Of a stretch of DNA of 64,000 bases, positions 1-12,330 are shown one piece after another; positions within the stretch are counted from its first letter, which is position 1, and each line of letters opens with the position of its first letter. Source of the DNA: Rhea pennata. Its lineage: Eukaryota > Chordata > Aves > Rheiformes > Rheidae. The notes under the pieces are model-generated. The model did no database searches, had not been told where the DNA came from, and worked only from the letters and a program-made list of their open reading frames with translations. Where the stretch lies: positions 63,814,703-63,878,702 of the forward strand of contig NC_084664.1 of assembly GCF_028389875.1 (NCBI RefSeq), in the 5' to 3' direction. Both the position numbers and the translations under genes were made by a program.

Positions 1-69
1 GAGAGCTACAATCTTGCAGCTTTTTTCAGAGCTTTAAGATTCATTATATTTCTCTCGGGAGGGAAGAAA

Positions 70-89
70 GGTGGTGGTGGTGGTGGTGG
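70..89 (+). repeat. GGT trinucleotide repeat
   Basis: Six consecutive GGT units at the left end of the window. Confidence 0.9.
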
Positions 90-1810
90 AAAAGTATTCA
101 CTCCTATTACCACTTACCTATACATACTGGTAAGTATTTTTAGTGAATCTACAATTCACTCAAGATTTTAATCACAATTCCAAATCAGACCATCTACACG
201 GACAAAAATACGACCAATGCTACAAACGTGCCACGTGGAGGAGCTCTCAACTCTGAACTTCTAAGAGGAACACACTGATGCATAATTTAAACAGAGATTT
301 ACCAGACTGGCTGGAGCAGTTAATTCTTTCCTGCATCCCACATTATTCAAGCATTTAAGCTGGGACATTCAAGCTCACATCTTTTTAAACACTATAATTA
401 GCCCTGCATTTTTTTTTTGCATCGTATCATAAGAAAGAAGAAAAAAAACACAACCAAAAAAAGAAAAAAAAAACACATACCCCCACCAAGAGCTGAAGGA
501 GGAATCCCCTTTCCTTTGAAAAAGCTGTGCACCTCACGCTGTCATTCACTTGTTTTAATCAAAAGGCCAGTAAGCATCTCCATTAACTACACTATAAGGA
601 GAGAAGGGAGGAAAAAAGAACAGAAGAAAAGAGGAGGGGAAAAAAAGGACTGTTCATTTTTTAACAACACTTACAGAAACAAAATTTATAAGAGGTTAAT
701 CCCCCGCATAAATGTCAGCATTGTTAGCATTGACCATTATTTCAGTTGAGTAACTCTAATTTACCAATGAAACAATCCATTCTTCACTAACTCGCATATT
801 CAATTCCTGAACTTCATTTTTGAGAGAAATTTCTATTCAAATTGACTGAAGTTGACAACTTCATTTTTTCCTAACTCAAAAAATAATTACATAAAATTAT
901 TAAAGGAAACTATGTATAATGTATGGAGATCTAAAGATGTTTCCAAATGACATTATACCAACAGAACTAGAAGGCTTTCTACAATTAAAACCTATAAAAG
1001 GGATGATGGCTATGAAACATATTTATAGCATTTTATTACTAGAGAACAGGAAAGCATTGTGTGGTTTCTTTTAATGATCATTATTTATTTGGTTTACTAT
1101 AAATATCAGGATATAATAGCAGTTTTTCCTTTCTAAGACTTAGTAGGCTGGAAGAAACTAGTAGCACCTATGATTTCTAAAAAGAATCATATCCTTATGA
1201 TGAAAGGCATCAGGAAAAAAACTAGGAGATAAAAAAGGCGTAGTAGCACAAACTGGAAAGAGGAGGAAAAAGGGAATTAGCAGGAACAAAAGTAGTAGAA
1301 AATAAAAGAGAGACAGAAAAGGCAGAGAGAGATGCATGGTCTGTCAAATTTATCCTGTTCCCTGTCACCCTCAAATAAAGTTATGCTTAAAAAGAACAGT
1401 GAAACACTATAAAGCTAAAAACTTGTAAAAGGAGAAAATATCCTAAATCCAGGAGGGAAACAAGCAAGAGGAAACATCACTCTTATTCCAAAATTGTTCA
1501 GTCTTTTCCATTCCATTTTATAAGTGGATCACTCATCTATAATGCAATACTTCTACTAATTACCTGTGCCCTAATAAGGAGTAATATTTTATATTTTGAG
1601 CACAATTTTCAGCCACCAATATAAGGCAGGCCAGCTACCCTCCCCCCCTTTTTTTTTCTGAGATGGAAATTGAGAAGGGGGAAGCCTTGTGCCCCCTCCC
1701 TCCAAAAATCAAGAACAAGAATACAGGAAGCATTTGGTGCTATTATACTATTAGATCTTGTTGTTTTTCCCACAGAGGAAGACTAAGAGTTGGGCATTTT
1801 GGAACTTTAC

Positions 1811-1864
1811 CTCCTTAGTATTCTCATCAGCTAATTCTGTGAAATCTATCACGCTGCAACTTCT
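1811..1864 (-). other. weak small exon-like segment
   Basis: On the minus strand, 54 nt lie between an acceptor (ttttaaattaacag) and a donor, AAGGAG|GTAAAG, and stay open in a single frame (RSCSVIDFTELADENTKE). It lies beyond the stop of the candidate terminal exon at 3,215, so it would need to belong to another isoform or another gene. A segment this short is often open by chance. Confidence 0.18.
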
Positions 1865-1961
1865 CTGTTAATTTAAAACAACTTCATTTTTATGTTTTTA
1901 ATTATTTTTTTTAAGAACGGAAATAACGCTCTATCCAGGCTTAACTGGACCACCGTTAAAA

Positions 1962-2279
1962 GTGCCGTGCTTTCAAGCTGAAAAGAATCTGCAGAGAAAC
2001 CTAGTACTGCCAGATACCCAGTATATCTGCTCTTTTTTCAGTGGTCTGCTGCAAGCTAATCTTCGATATCACAAGCAAACCATTGTGTACCAGAAAAAAG
2101 ACCACTTCTGTACTACCGCTGCATATACAATAACTGTTCTACTGTATCCAATTCTGGAGCAAGAAAGAAAAGCGGAAACAGTGATTTACATTCAATATAA
2201 TGGGACTATGTATTATGGGGAGCATGTACTTGATGTTGCTGAGAATAAGAGAGTGATGAGTAAAATAAATAAAAAATAA
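1962..2279 (+). other. 105-codon plus-strand ORF ending in an A-rich, AATAAA-bearing tail
   Basis: The frame runs 105 codons and stops inside an A-rich stretch (2,262-2,290) that itself contains AATAAA copies. The translation has moderate coding-like composition (for example LYPILEQERKAETVIYIQYN), but it is tyrosine-rich and matches nothing I recognise. The ORF plus A-rich tail could be the remnant of a retroposed 3' end. It could equally be chance in AT-rich DNA. Confidence 0.2.
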
Positions 2280-3214
2280 AAAAAAATTAAACCCTTCAAC
2301 TACATTCTCTCTCCTGACTGTTCATCAGGTTTTTTTCCCCGAGAATTCTCACTGAAAGAAAAATATTGTGCTAGGCGTTCTCATTCAAGAGTTAGATCCA
2401 TCCGGGAATTGAACACTAAGGCCACTGTGCCAGATTTCAAATATTGCCAGTGTACACATGGCAGAAGACTGTGTGTATGAACTACACTTCAGAAGTGAAA
2501 AAATGAACACCTGCTGCAGTCTGAGTGTGCACGTATGTATGTTATTATTCATTTGGAGGCATTATCAGACACTGATACAGCAATTCAATGCATCTTTACA
2601 TCCACGTAATTTCTAGCCCTGGGTAGATGCTGCAGTGAATAGATGCCCTCAACTTCAGACAGCTAGTAAGCAAATTTCCTGAAGTAGTGCTTTTTCACCT
2701 CAAGTCACTCGTCTCTGGTTTATGGAAGAAAACGGAAGATGAATTAAGGATATTTAGTACAGAATTAAACAGGGGCATCCTGACAGTGCCAACGGTTGAG
2801 CTGAAGTCAACCTTGCAATTCATAATTTCTCATCATGTTTATATCTGATGCTAAATACTATCACAGAAAAGTGATAAAATACTGAATTTTGAATACAAGC
2901 TTCAACAGAGGGGAAAAAAAATCTCTGTTATTTTCTTTTGTATTTAGGATACCCTGAAGCAAGCTATTCTTTACACTCATTTTTAATAGATCTTGCTTGC
3001 AACAACAGTAATCTGAAACTACAGTAGCAGAGGAGCTACAAGATGCATTAGTAGAAGCAGAAAGATCTGACTTTAGTACAAGACTAAAAATATGCTCTCA
3101 GAAGCCACAGCAATGATGTAGATCAGTACCCGATGCACTCAAATGCATGATGAATTTAATCTGAATCTGATCTGTAGCTTGAACATTGCAGAACTCTGCT
3201 GGCATGTTGTAATA

Positions 3215-3416
3215 TTAGTTCAAAAAGGCAATAATTTGATGTCGAACAGTAACAGCTAGGGTTCTTTTAGCTGCTGTTATTGCAAGTTCACCAAGAAAGA
3301 ATGCCGCAGGGGCAGAGTATGCCTCCCTCTGAACAGTAACGTACACCAAAGCAAGGATTTCCTGCTCACGCTGAATTAAGAGGTGAGCTACGATTGACAG
3401 CCATAAAGGAATCCCA
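3215..3416 (-). CDS. candidate terminal coding exon ending in a stop
   Basis: On the minus strand an acceptor (ttaaaacatacttcag, AG at 3,418-3,417) opens a frame that enters in phase 2, runs 66 codons and stops at TAA (3,217-3,215). The product includes IQREQEILALVYVTVQREAY and, near the end, GELAITAAKRTLAVTV. Among the exon-like segments tested in the window it has the best coding signature by hand count: G at first codon positions in 23 of 66 codons against 7 of 66 at second positions, no cysteine and few rare residues. Joined to 7,312-7,184 it would create a Ser codon. An ATTAAA on the minus strand near 2,985 could serve as a poly(A) signal. Family unknown; it could also be a chance ORF. 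Confidence 0.42.
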
Positions 3417-3561
3417 CTGAAGTATGTTTTAATATATTTTACATGATTAAAAGTCTATTCTAAGGGAGTCAACAATCTTCTACAGGCAGCACATCCCTGG
3501 CGGTTCAAACCATTAGGCTGATTTGCTTCCTCCAAGCGAGCTCCTCATTCCCTTCTCTTAC

Positions 3562-3699
3562 CTGTCTGGTCCCAGACTTAATACAGAAGAGCATCCACTT
3601 CTGGAACACTTCTGAACTTTGTATCTCTATCATTTATAATCTGCAAGATTGTGTCTGCAAGACTGTGTCAGCTGTCCTTTATGACAGAAATTTGACATT
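3562..3699 (-). other. possible non-coding exon (strong splice sites)
   Basis: On the minus strand a very good acceptor (tgtgtgtccccctcag) is followed 138 nt later by a consensus donor, CAG|GTAAGAG. All three frames contain stops, so if it is spliced at all it is non-coding. It lies between the candidate coding exons at 7,184 and 3,416, so it might be an alternative exon, or simply a decoy. Confidence 0.2.
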
Positions 3700-6600
3700 C
3701 TGAGGGGGACACACAGCTCAATGTTCAACCTATCTGAATAGATGCCATAAAAAACAACTAAACACATGTATTTTGCCTTCTCAAACCAAAGAGAAAAATA
3801 AACCTAAATAAAAGTTAATGAAAGAATATTTGTACATCTTCTCCCACAAGCTCCAATGTTAGATAACAAAATCATAGTATTTTCATACCAGCATCACCAG
3901 TCTACAGTGGACAGACTGTCCTCTCTGTTCTGTGGTAGTGGACAGAAGCTTGTGGTAACCACCATAAGCTTTTCTCTCTCATCAAATCAAGATATGACAA
4001 ACAGCAACATCCGTGAAGCCTCTGCCTTCAACTACCATGTCCAAAGATTCACATTTCTTTGTTTCCTTATTATTTCCCAAAGTTAGATCCTCCGCATTTT
4101 CAGGGTCAAAGACTTACAAAGCATGTAAGTTATTATAAGCATCCTTTTTGTGAATACCACCCTCTTCACACTCACTACCATTTTTTGGCACAAATCTACA
4201 CTTTATCAACCTGCCTGCTACTGAGACTCGTACATACTGCAACAGGTATGAACCTGAAAGCTGAAAATCACAACTGAATTGTAGGAGCAAAAGTAGAAGG
4301 ACAAATCAGTCCTCCAACTGGGGTGTGGGTGGGGGGGTGGAAGCGTGCATGAGCAAGTCTTGGCCCTTCAGAAAGTGAGGCATCCATAGATTTTCACAAA
4401 AGTGAGCAAAAAGACAGACAGAAACCCACCCACTCTCCAAACGCTGTCCAGAAAATCATCCCTTTCTCTCCCACGGTCTTCTAAATCACCCAGCCTTCCA
4501 AATTTTAGGTTATGAAATCCAGTTAGTGGGCCCAGAACCTTCCTCAAGTTATTCCTGCCTTCTGTGCCAGATTCCCACTTCCAACAGCTTAGGACCATTT
4601 TTGTTTCCTTCTGAGATCAACACCTTCTCCACTCAATCCAACCACTCAGCCCAAAAGTCTTCTCTTGTCTACTACTGGATGTAGGATAGCAAAGATGTTA
4701 GGCAAAATTTCCCACAGATATATCATGTGAGTAAGAGTAACATAGTTATCTGAATGCAAAAATAAACTTTACACATAAAGTGGGATTAGTGATCAAGCCT
4801 CATTTTCATGAAGTAATTTTAGAAAGGAAAGGTCACAGAAGGAAGAGTGCAACCAAGCTAGGGCTGACAACTGGAACAGTACCAGCTGGGTTAACACCTC
4901 TCCAGAGGTCCTTTACAACCAGCTGCTCAGGGACATCACAGTTTGTTTTACAATAAAAATTAAGAATGGAAAATATCCCATTCTCCACCTGATGTTAACA
5001 GTACTTCAACTTATATGGGCTTTGCCAAACCCAAAGAATAATGTTCTCAGGTTTTCAAGGACAGCAAAGGGATCTAAAAGCAGCACTCCTATGGTTTTGT
5101 TCTTCAAGTGCTTGATGCAAGTTGAAAGCTCTCATCTTTTCTTTACTCAGCTTCAAATCACATAAGAAAAGAGCGGGGTACCTTCTCCTGCCTCCCCTCC
5201 TCAAAGAAATTTGAGGGTCATCAGTCAGAAGTATTCATTGTTAATAAGTAATAGCTTTATCATCAGCACGTTGTTACAGCAAACAAACAATCTAAAGGAT
5301 TCAGCACAGAATTACGAGGCAAGAAACAGGTCATATCTATCCCACTGTCTTGGGCATATCGCTGGGCATGTTTCTTCAGGTATAAAATACAGACAGCATG
5401 CTACCCTTTTTCTCTAAAATGACTCAACAAAATGAGATTTTGCATTTATGCCACTTTCTTTACAATGTTAATTTTCAGCTAGATAAAAACAAATAGGTGA
5501 AAGGGATTTCAGCTATTTTCAGACAGTACACCCATGTGATTTACTTGGGCAAAATTTCACCTAGAAATCACTTAAAATTGAATGGCTAAAATATGACCCC
5601 TCTTTCATATTTATCCTCCCAGGGCAACGAAAGAGAAACCATGTCCTTAGTGGGATTGGAGCCCTGCTTTGCTTTTCTTGGTCTCAGATTTATATTCATA
5701 GCTGATCATCAATGAGTTCTTGGTTGCTAAACAACAACAGCCCCTCTGTGTGCAGGCAGCCAGGATAGGAAAGGGAAACGGCCCCCCCAAAAAAGAATCC
5801 TCTCTCAGAGCCAAGCCTCAATTTACACAGAACAGCGCATTCTCTTTGCAAGTTGGTGTCTTTTCTGGGCAGGTTTCGTGGAATCACAAAGTCACAGGAA
5901 TGTACGGGATCTGAGCTAGCCGTGTTCATGCCCTCCTCTCTGAAGTGGATTTATATGTTGCAACACCTGTGTTATCTTAGAAATAGTTTTGGCCAAGAAT
6001 AATCCAATGCACAGAAGTGGATTCTTTCTAGACCTGACTGTTGAATACAGAAAGGCACATAACCAGGTCAAGTGGTTTTAAGTCAGGAAAAACGGTTCTT
6101 GTTTTAAAGCTATGGAGTCAAAACAGTAACTTCAGAAGAGTGTGACATGTTAATAATTCAAGTCAGCAAAAAAAAAAACTGGATGGAGGCTTACGAAGCC
6201 CAACCAGCAGAGGAGAAAACCAGTGGTCAGGGTACACCTGAAAGCATACAAGATGTGCCAGGAGAGAAAGAGGAGGGAGAAAGCAAGAAAGCTACATCAT
6301 ACCAGATCTATGCTAAAACGTGCAGTGAAATGGGTACACCTCAATTGATTGTCTTTAAGGAAGCAACAGCCTCAGAGGCTCCCAGATCACCCAGAGTCTC
6401 ATAACAACATTTAATGAGCATTCTTCACATCCCTCCTAATGACTAAGGTGCATCAGGCCCACTTGCTCTTTGGCTTATTCAAGTAAATAAGAAAGAGCAT
6501 ACAGCACCTGTAAGTAGATTAAAACTTCATCTGATTGTTTGCTCTGCTGTGTCATTTCAACTTTCAACATTCTGCATTCACACAGATTCCAAAGATATGA

Positions 6601-7183
6601 GGTTTTGTCTGAATGCTTAGATCATATTTTCCAGCAGCTGGATCTCATTACAGCAAAATAACCCACCTTTGCTCATCTGTTACGATCAGAGTCTAGGGCA
6701 ATATTATAACGAAAGGAATAAACAAGCCAAAAGACCTGTTCCTCTTTCCTGATGGGAGTGGTGGACTGAAAAGAATTTTGTTCATTATCATCGTATTTTA
6801 ATGTGGCCTTCCAGTCTCAGAACTGTGTATTAAAGCTCCACCTGAACCCTGTTCCTGCAATGCAGGCACTGCAATGCAGTGCAGGCACAGAAGTAGGTTC
6901 TCTGTACAGTATCAGGGTTCATATAGTTAGGGCACCCATTACTGTGCCTGCATTTGCAAAATTCACTTGTCTCAGAAACATGGACTGACTCTAGTTAGGA
7001 GGCTGGCCAATATAAAACACCTCTAGTTTGCAGAAAAGTTTTTCAAGAGTGTGTTATGCATACACCAAGGGAAAATATCTCCCATCCTAAACTCAACACA
7101 AGAAGTTTGCTGGAAAAAAAGCGATTGCTATCACATCTAGATGCATAATTAAAAGCTTTCCAAAGGGCTGCTCTAACATATAC
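3700..7183. other. no gene supported; intronic in the proposed model
   Basis: AT-rich sequence without convincing exons. A plus-strand 85-codon frame at 6,147-6,404 is hydrophilic but has no splice partners or recognisable motif. Confidence 0.5.
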
Positions 7184-7312
7184 CTGAGGTTTTTTAGCTT
7201 CTGCAGCAGCTCAGGAACTTGAATAAAGATAAGGAGAGCATTAAATGCACGCAGTATGATTTCTGAGCTACTTCTCTCTCGCAGGTAATGCAGCGCCGAA
7301 GCAATCACAAGT
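7184..7312 (-). CDS. candidate internal coding exon, helical leucine-rich segment
   Basis: On the minus strand, 129 nt lie between an acceptor (gttttaattaaag) and a donor, CCTCAG|GTATAT (GT at 7,183-7,182). One frame is open for all 42 complete codons and enters and leaves in phase 2. The product is leucine/isoleucine-rich with charged residues (for example ALHYLRERSSSEIILRAFNA, then VPELLQKLKNL), has no cysteine or tryptophan, and uses CTG repeatedly for Leu. It resembles an amphipathic helical repeat protein, but the sequence alone cannot name a family. CpGs are retained within it despite AT-rich flanks. Neighbours in the model are 7,999-7,928 upstream and 3,416-3,215 downstream. Confidence 0.42.
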
Positions 7313-7927
7313 CTTTAATTAAAACTGAGCAGAGCCTTAGGTTTTACTTCAACCAGATACTTCCAAGGTGGAGTCGTTGCTTGTGATAACTTCTTTGCAC
7401 AGTTCTTAGTGTTTTAGGAAGTAGAAAAGTAACTTGGAACTCATTAACCAAAACTTCAAAGGATATAATTCATTTGACAGAACAGAGATGAAGACATCTG
7501 GGCAAGTATTTCAGTCCCAAGTGCAGTTGAAGTTCAGGCGTATGAGATGTTAAAAGGTTCTTACAAACTTCTCAAAATGATCTCATCACTTCTTGCACAT
7601 AAGCAGAGCTGAGGACGTTCCTTAGACTGAGAAACCAGACTTCACAGATCAGCTCCCCAAATTCTCAAAGAGTTCAATTATGATAAATTATAACACTTAC
7701 ATCTGTAGTAGTTGGATTTTTAAATAGTTATGTAACCTCTATTAAAGTGCTGCATAGCACCAAAAATCTGAAGTCACATCACTTAAGAAAGAGTGATTCC
7801 TGTCTCATAAATCACCAATTTATACTGAAATACTTCTGATTTACACTCATATAAATGAGGAGAGAATGAGATTTATAGTTGGTTTCTTCCCTACACATGC
7901 AACAGTCAGCTCTCTGCTGCGAATTAC

Positions 7928-7999
7928 CTGCAGGACGATCCTGAGGTTTCCAGGTCATCTACAATGTTGTTATCACACACAGTGCATGCATTCAGGAAG
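7928..7999 (-). CDS. candidate internal coding exon (unidentified protein)
   Basis: On the minus strand a 72-nt segment lies between an acceptor (catcatttcttaaag, AG at 8,001-8,000) and a donor, CTGCAG|GTAATT (GT at 7,927-7,926). Only one frame is open. It enters with one base and leaves with two (phase 2 to 2), and contains the stretch VCDNNIVDDLETSG. An in-frame TAA immediately upstream fits an exon beginning there. The phase matches both the CpG-island exon (exit phase 2) and the next segment at 7,312. Three cysteines in 23 residues and the short length make this the weakest member of the model. No family is recognised. Confidence 0.32.
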
Positions 8000-9439
8000 C
8001 TTTAAGAAATGATGCACACTAGCACAAATATGAATTTGACTGAGTATGAGCTTTCTGATCCTGAATATCAAGGCCTGTTAATGAAGAAAACAACACTTGT
8101 TCAGGAGGTGTTAAGGCACATTGGTGACACCAGGCTGCTAACTCCAGGAAAGCGAGCAGAATCAAATGCAAATCTATACCGTAAAAGGTCTCATGTGCAA
8201 AGACCATGGAATCCATTCCCATAGGCTGGCTTGATAATAAATGCTGGAAATAAAAGTAGGCAATACCCAAAAGCTTCAAAACTATCGTGCCAGATATGAG
8301 ACTGCAGATGCTTTTACATTACCACTGTGTTTGAATAATTACAGTATTTTGAACATATAGCATCAGGATTTTTGTTTTGGCTTACAGTATGGAAGTGCAT
8401 ATATAAAACTGCACAGAAGTCTTACCTAGAAAAAAATAAACTAGAACAAGAAGATATATAGAGTGAACTGGTTAACCTACATAACTGTACACAGAAACAG
8501 CTCGACTGCTGCTCAAGCATGAGCGTCACCTGAAGAACACGCTGCAAGCAACAAAAGCTCACAGGGACCCTGCGCAGGGCAGGAGGACGGGGCTATTTAT
8601 TTCTTTACAAAATATTTAAATATATTTTAAAATTGATTGTTAAAAAGAAAAAAAAAAAGAAAGAAAGAAAGAAAAAATCTTGTAGCTGCTGTTGGCCTGG
8701 GGATCTCAGTGACCCCTCACTGTTCACCATCCCACCCCCTTTCCTGCAGGGAGCGTGTTTATGCATCAGCCACACAGCAGAATACTTCAACTCCCCGTCA
8801 GTATGTGCAGCAGTCTTGACCGTTTACAGCAAGTTACACTGCTTTTCCATTTAGGCTAAATCATGCGTACAGATAGAGAAAAGCAACTCTTCTCAGACAG
8901 GCAATTAAAGAATCATACTGCTTCATCTCCCCATAAGAAAGCTGTTACAGAGTGACTTCTTTTTTAAAAAAATAAAATCATTCCCATATAGGTACTTTGA
9001 CCCAAGTAATACTACATGGCCTTCACAAACATGCATATGCATTATACTATCATATGAGCAACATGTTAATTAAAAGATTTATGTGTACATACATACAATA
9101 AAAAACAACATGTCAGCCAGTTTCTTACAGGTTTGTATGTATGTATTTTAAATTTTTATATACATATACACACACACTATATTGAACTTTTTTTCTTTTG
9201 TTTTTTAAACTATATATAGCCACTACACAATTCAAAACCACGGCTAAAACTTTCACGTCAGCCTGTCTATTCTTGGGCTTTTTTGCTCCCACAGAAACCC
9301 GCTGACTTTAGCTTTTCCCTGTCATTCAGACAGATGCTCAATTCTTCAGGAAAGGGAAGACCAGACCTGGTCTTGCTGCCAGGACAGTTAGCAGAAAGGA
9401 TTCAAAAAGGCAAACAGTTATTTGGAAGTTTCTTCTTCA

Positions 9440-10060
9440 TCTTCTCCGCAGAAGGGGAGCCCGAGCTCGTACTCCCCTCTCAAAAACGCCCGAGGCGCCC
9501 ATACCCAGCGAGGGGTTTCCTGCGGATCCCCACACGATCGTCCTGGCACCCGGCAGGTCCACTCCTGACGTCTTCACCGCAGTCCCGCAAACCTCACTGC
9601 CAGCCCCAAAGCCTCAACTTCCCCCCGACCTTCGGTCGGCTGCTGGCAGGGGAGTGAAAACACCCCAGGAGAGCGCAGCAGAGCAGGGCACCTCCACACC
9701 TTCAATCACTGCTTTGGGTCCAGACAGGATTTTGGAGGGGGTTTCCTTCGCTTCTGTGGCCGTCTGGGAACAACACAAGCTCACTTCATCAGTACAGCCT
9801 GAACTAAAAAAAGAGCATCACGGGTATAATCATGCTAGTGAGCAGGATAATCATCGGCTTGAGGAAAAAAAAAAAAAAAAAAAAAACACGTTCAATGCAA
9901 GTTAAAAGCTAGACAAGTCCACGGCACTGCCGTAGGCGAAAGGTGCTGCATACACTGCATTTCCTGCTGCTGCCTACGGGGAGCAAGCGACACGGCTGCG
10001 GGTGGCCGGGGGAGACGGGGACGGAGGGGCAGGCAGTGGTCGACCAGACCAGCCTTTCGG
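9440..10060. promoter_or_regulatory. secondary CpG-retaining patch
   Basis: Two GC-rich blocks (about 9,450-9,660 and 9,960-10,060) keep many CpG sites in otherwise CpG-poor DNA and are separated by a poly(A) run at about 9,865-9,886. A 124-codon plus-strand ORF (9,283-9,657) overlaps the first block, but high GC lengthens ORFs and nothing in it is recognisable. CpG retention suggests an unmethylated regulatory element or minor promoter inside the putative first intron. Confidence 0.45.
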
Positions 10061-12239
10061 AGAGATTTCAAACGTTTCTTCACAGGAGACTTAGACAAAG
10101 GGAATTTTCTTCTCCTAAATAAATGGCACTATTCTGACAACTCTTTGATTTTTTTTTTTTTTAACTCCCCCCAAACTTTTATTTATGCTGATTCTCCCAC
10201 TTGGCTACCCCTTAACACATATGCCACTTGTTATCCACAACTACTCAACCACGACTTAGGGTGCGATCCAGTCACAATCCGATCTATTTCTGACCGCCGT
10301 CTATGGTCAAATAGCTATTAATATTAATGGTGAAAACAGAACATAACTGTGGGATTACTAACGGTGCCCTTACAACATTATTTGCTTTTCCTAAGGTCTT
10401 TTAGTATTTTTTGCTTAATTTGGCAACTAAAATGCTGACTGCAATCTTCTTACACTTATACTCATTTATAACTTCCATAATTTCATGCTTTTTTTTTTTT
10501 TTTATTAAAAAAAAAAGAAAGTCTGGTAGAAAACCAGGTTTATAAATGCAGTCTACACTTTCAACGAAACAAATCACCAGTCACATTGCAAACAAATATC
10601 CTCATAGCTCCATGGCTTTCCTTTGAGTCATGGGCAAAGAGCAGCTACATGTTAGAAACTCTGAATAACCCACACACCCACGCTCCATGCGCCCAAAGAA
10701 GATCATTTCCCAGCAGACATTTGCGGACCCGTTACTAACGATCCAGCTGCTAATTTAGCATCTGCTCTTGTTCTCAAGTTACCAGCAGGTCCCTCCCTAT
10801 CTAGCAACCCTGCTCTGAATGGGTAGTACGCACGCACGCCTTTGCTGCTGCTTTAAAATACAGGCGTATATTTAGAAACAGCGAGCGACTTAACGTGATA
10901 AGCGGGAGGGCGTATTTCAAAATGTACTATGTATATCAAGATCATTCAAATTAACCAACAGCGAACGCCTCAAAACAAAGTTATTTTTGATTTGGTCACT
11001 TCAAGAAATATTTGAAGTAGGAAGAAGAAAAATAAGAAAGAAGCTGGGCATATTACAACTTACTCCAGGAAAAATATCCCCCCCACACCCAAAAGGCAAA
11101 TTGTTGTAGTTTATTTAAACTAGAATTTCTTCACTATGAACCCAAAACATACAAGATATGCCATATATTTCCACTGCATTAAAAAACCCTCATATTTTCA
11201 CAGGCATGTTTTTGTTAGAATGGATTCGGATATTAAAATATTAATTTAAGCTTAGCTGGAAAATTAAACTGCCACCAGGAAAGAAAAGTTCTGAGCTTTC
11301 ACTCAAGACTATGCCAGTTTAGCAGATGAAAAGGTCTCTGTTCTTTGTACATTATACTTAATTTTGGTGACTAAAAGTGAATTCCCTGACTTACATAGTG
11401 ATATTATAAAGTTACTCACCATTCATTTGTTCTGAACATTAATATAGTCAGAGGCAAGTAAAAAAATTTTTAATGTACTAACGCACTAAAATGATATAGC
11501 TCAATTTACTGAATATGTACATACAAATCAAGTTATTTGTGACAAAATAATCTAACACACAAGTATTAAATGTATTTTAAAAAGGAAAACATTATTCACT
11601 AAGAAAAATCAGTGTGTTACCTACTCAGTTCTCCCATTTAAGTATTCACTGGAGTACTACTCTATTAGAATACATTTATATATGCAAACTGTAGTAATTG
11701 GGGAACATATAAACTACAGGCTGATTTAAACAGAGGCATACTCAGACATGACAAGCGAACCGATACCAATATATAGATCTGCAACTAGAGGTCAGATGGC
11801 TTCCTATCAATTTTATGTGATTACAAAAATGCGTATCAGAACACTGTTCAGACTTGAGAAGAGCCGGAATCAGACTGAGTGAGAACAGATGTCAATATAG
11901 TCTACCTAAATGCTACCTACAAGCCCAAATCTAAGGTTTTAGAAGTGTTTCTTCGAACATGCCAGTTATAAAATTTACAAGTAACCACGTAAAAGTTGAC
12001 AAGTATCACCACACCTCCACAGACAAACCTGTTCCCCCGCGATAACGCATGTTTTTCTGTAGCACGTGAATCCCTGGTTGGGTAAAACTTGCACAAAGAA
12101 GCAGAAAGAGTCAGGGAAAAAGACAACAGCCCACGGCCTAGGTCAGGTAGCTTGGTTCAGTCCTCTGCACGTACGCCTGTCATTTAAGGAAAGCAATTTA
12201 TGCAGCTGGGCCCTTCTGAACCTTTCTACCTTATCACAG

Positions 12240-12330
12240 ACTGGATTATCGTGTGCTCACGCACCCCGGGGTTCTGCTGGGCCTGGGCGACCGCTGGCAG
12301 CGGGGCCGCCGTCCGAGTCGCAGAAGTGTT
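12240..12330. promoter_or_regulatory. short CpG-rich patch
   Basis: About 90 bp with a high density of CpG in AT-rich surroundings. Overlapping ORFs on both strands here are a consequence of base composition. It may be an intronic regulatory element. Confidence 0.3.

Larger units (their letters stand above)
1..3214. other. no gene supported (left end)
   Basis: AT-rich sequence with a GGT repeat, A-rich patches, a 105-codon plus ORF and one small exon-like segment, all listed separately. If the minus-strand model is right, part of 3,214-2,980 would be its 3' UTR, ending near an ATTAAA. Confidence 0.5.

Noticed and set aside
5880..5940. Possible CR1 3' end ('ggaatcacaaagtcacagga').
   Set aside because: Similarity is limited to about 20 bp and the neighbouring CR1 segments are not recognisable.
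11420..11485. Minus-strand exon-like segment with an excellent donor (AATG|GTGAGT).
   Set aside because: Re-reading the bases showed an in-frame TGA before the donor and stops in the other frames.
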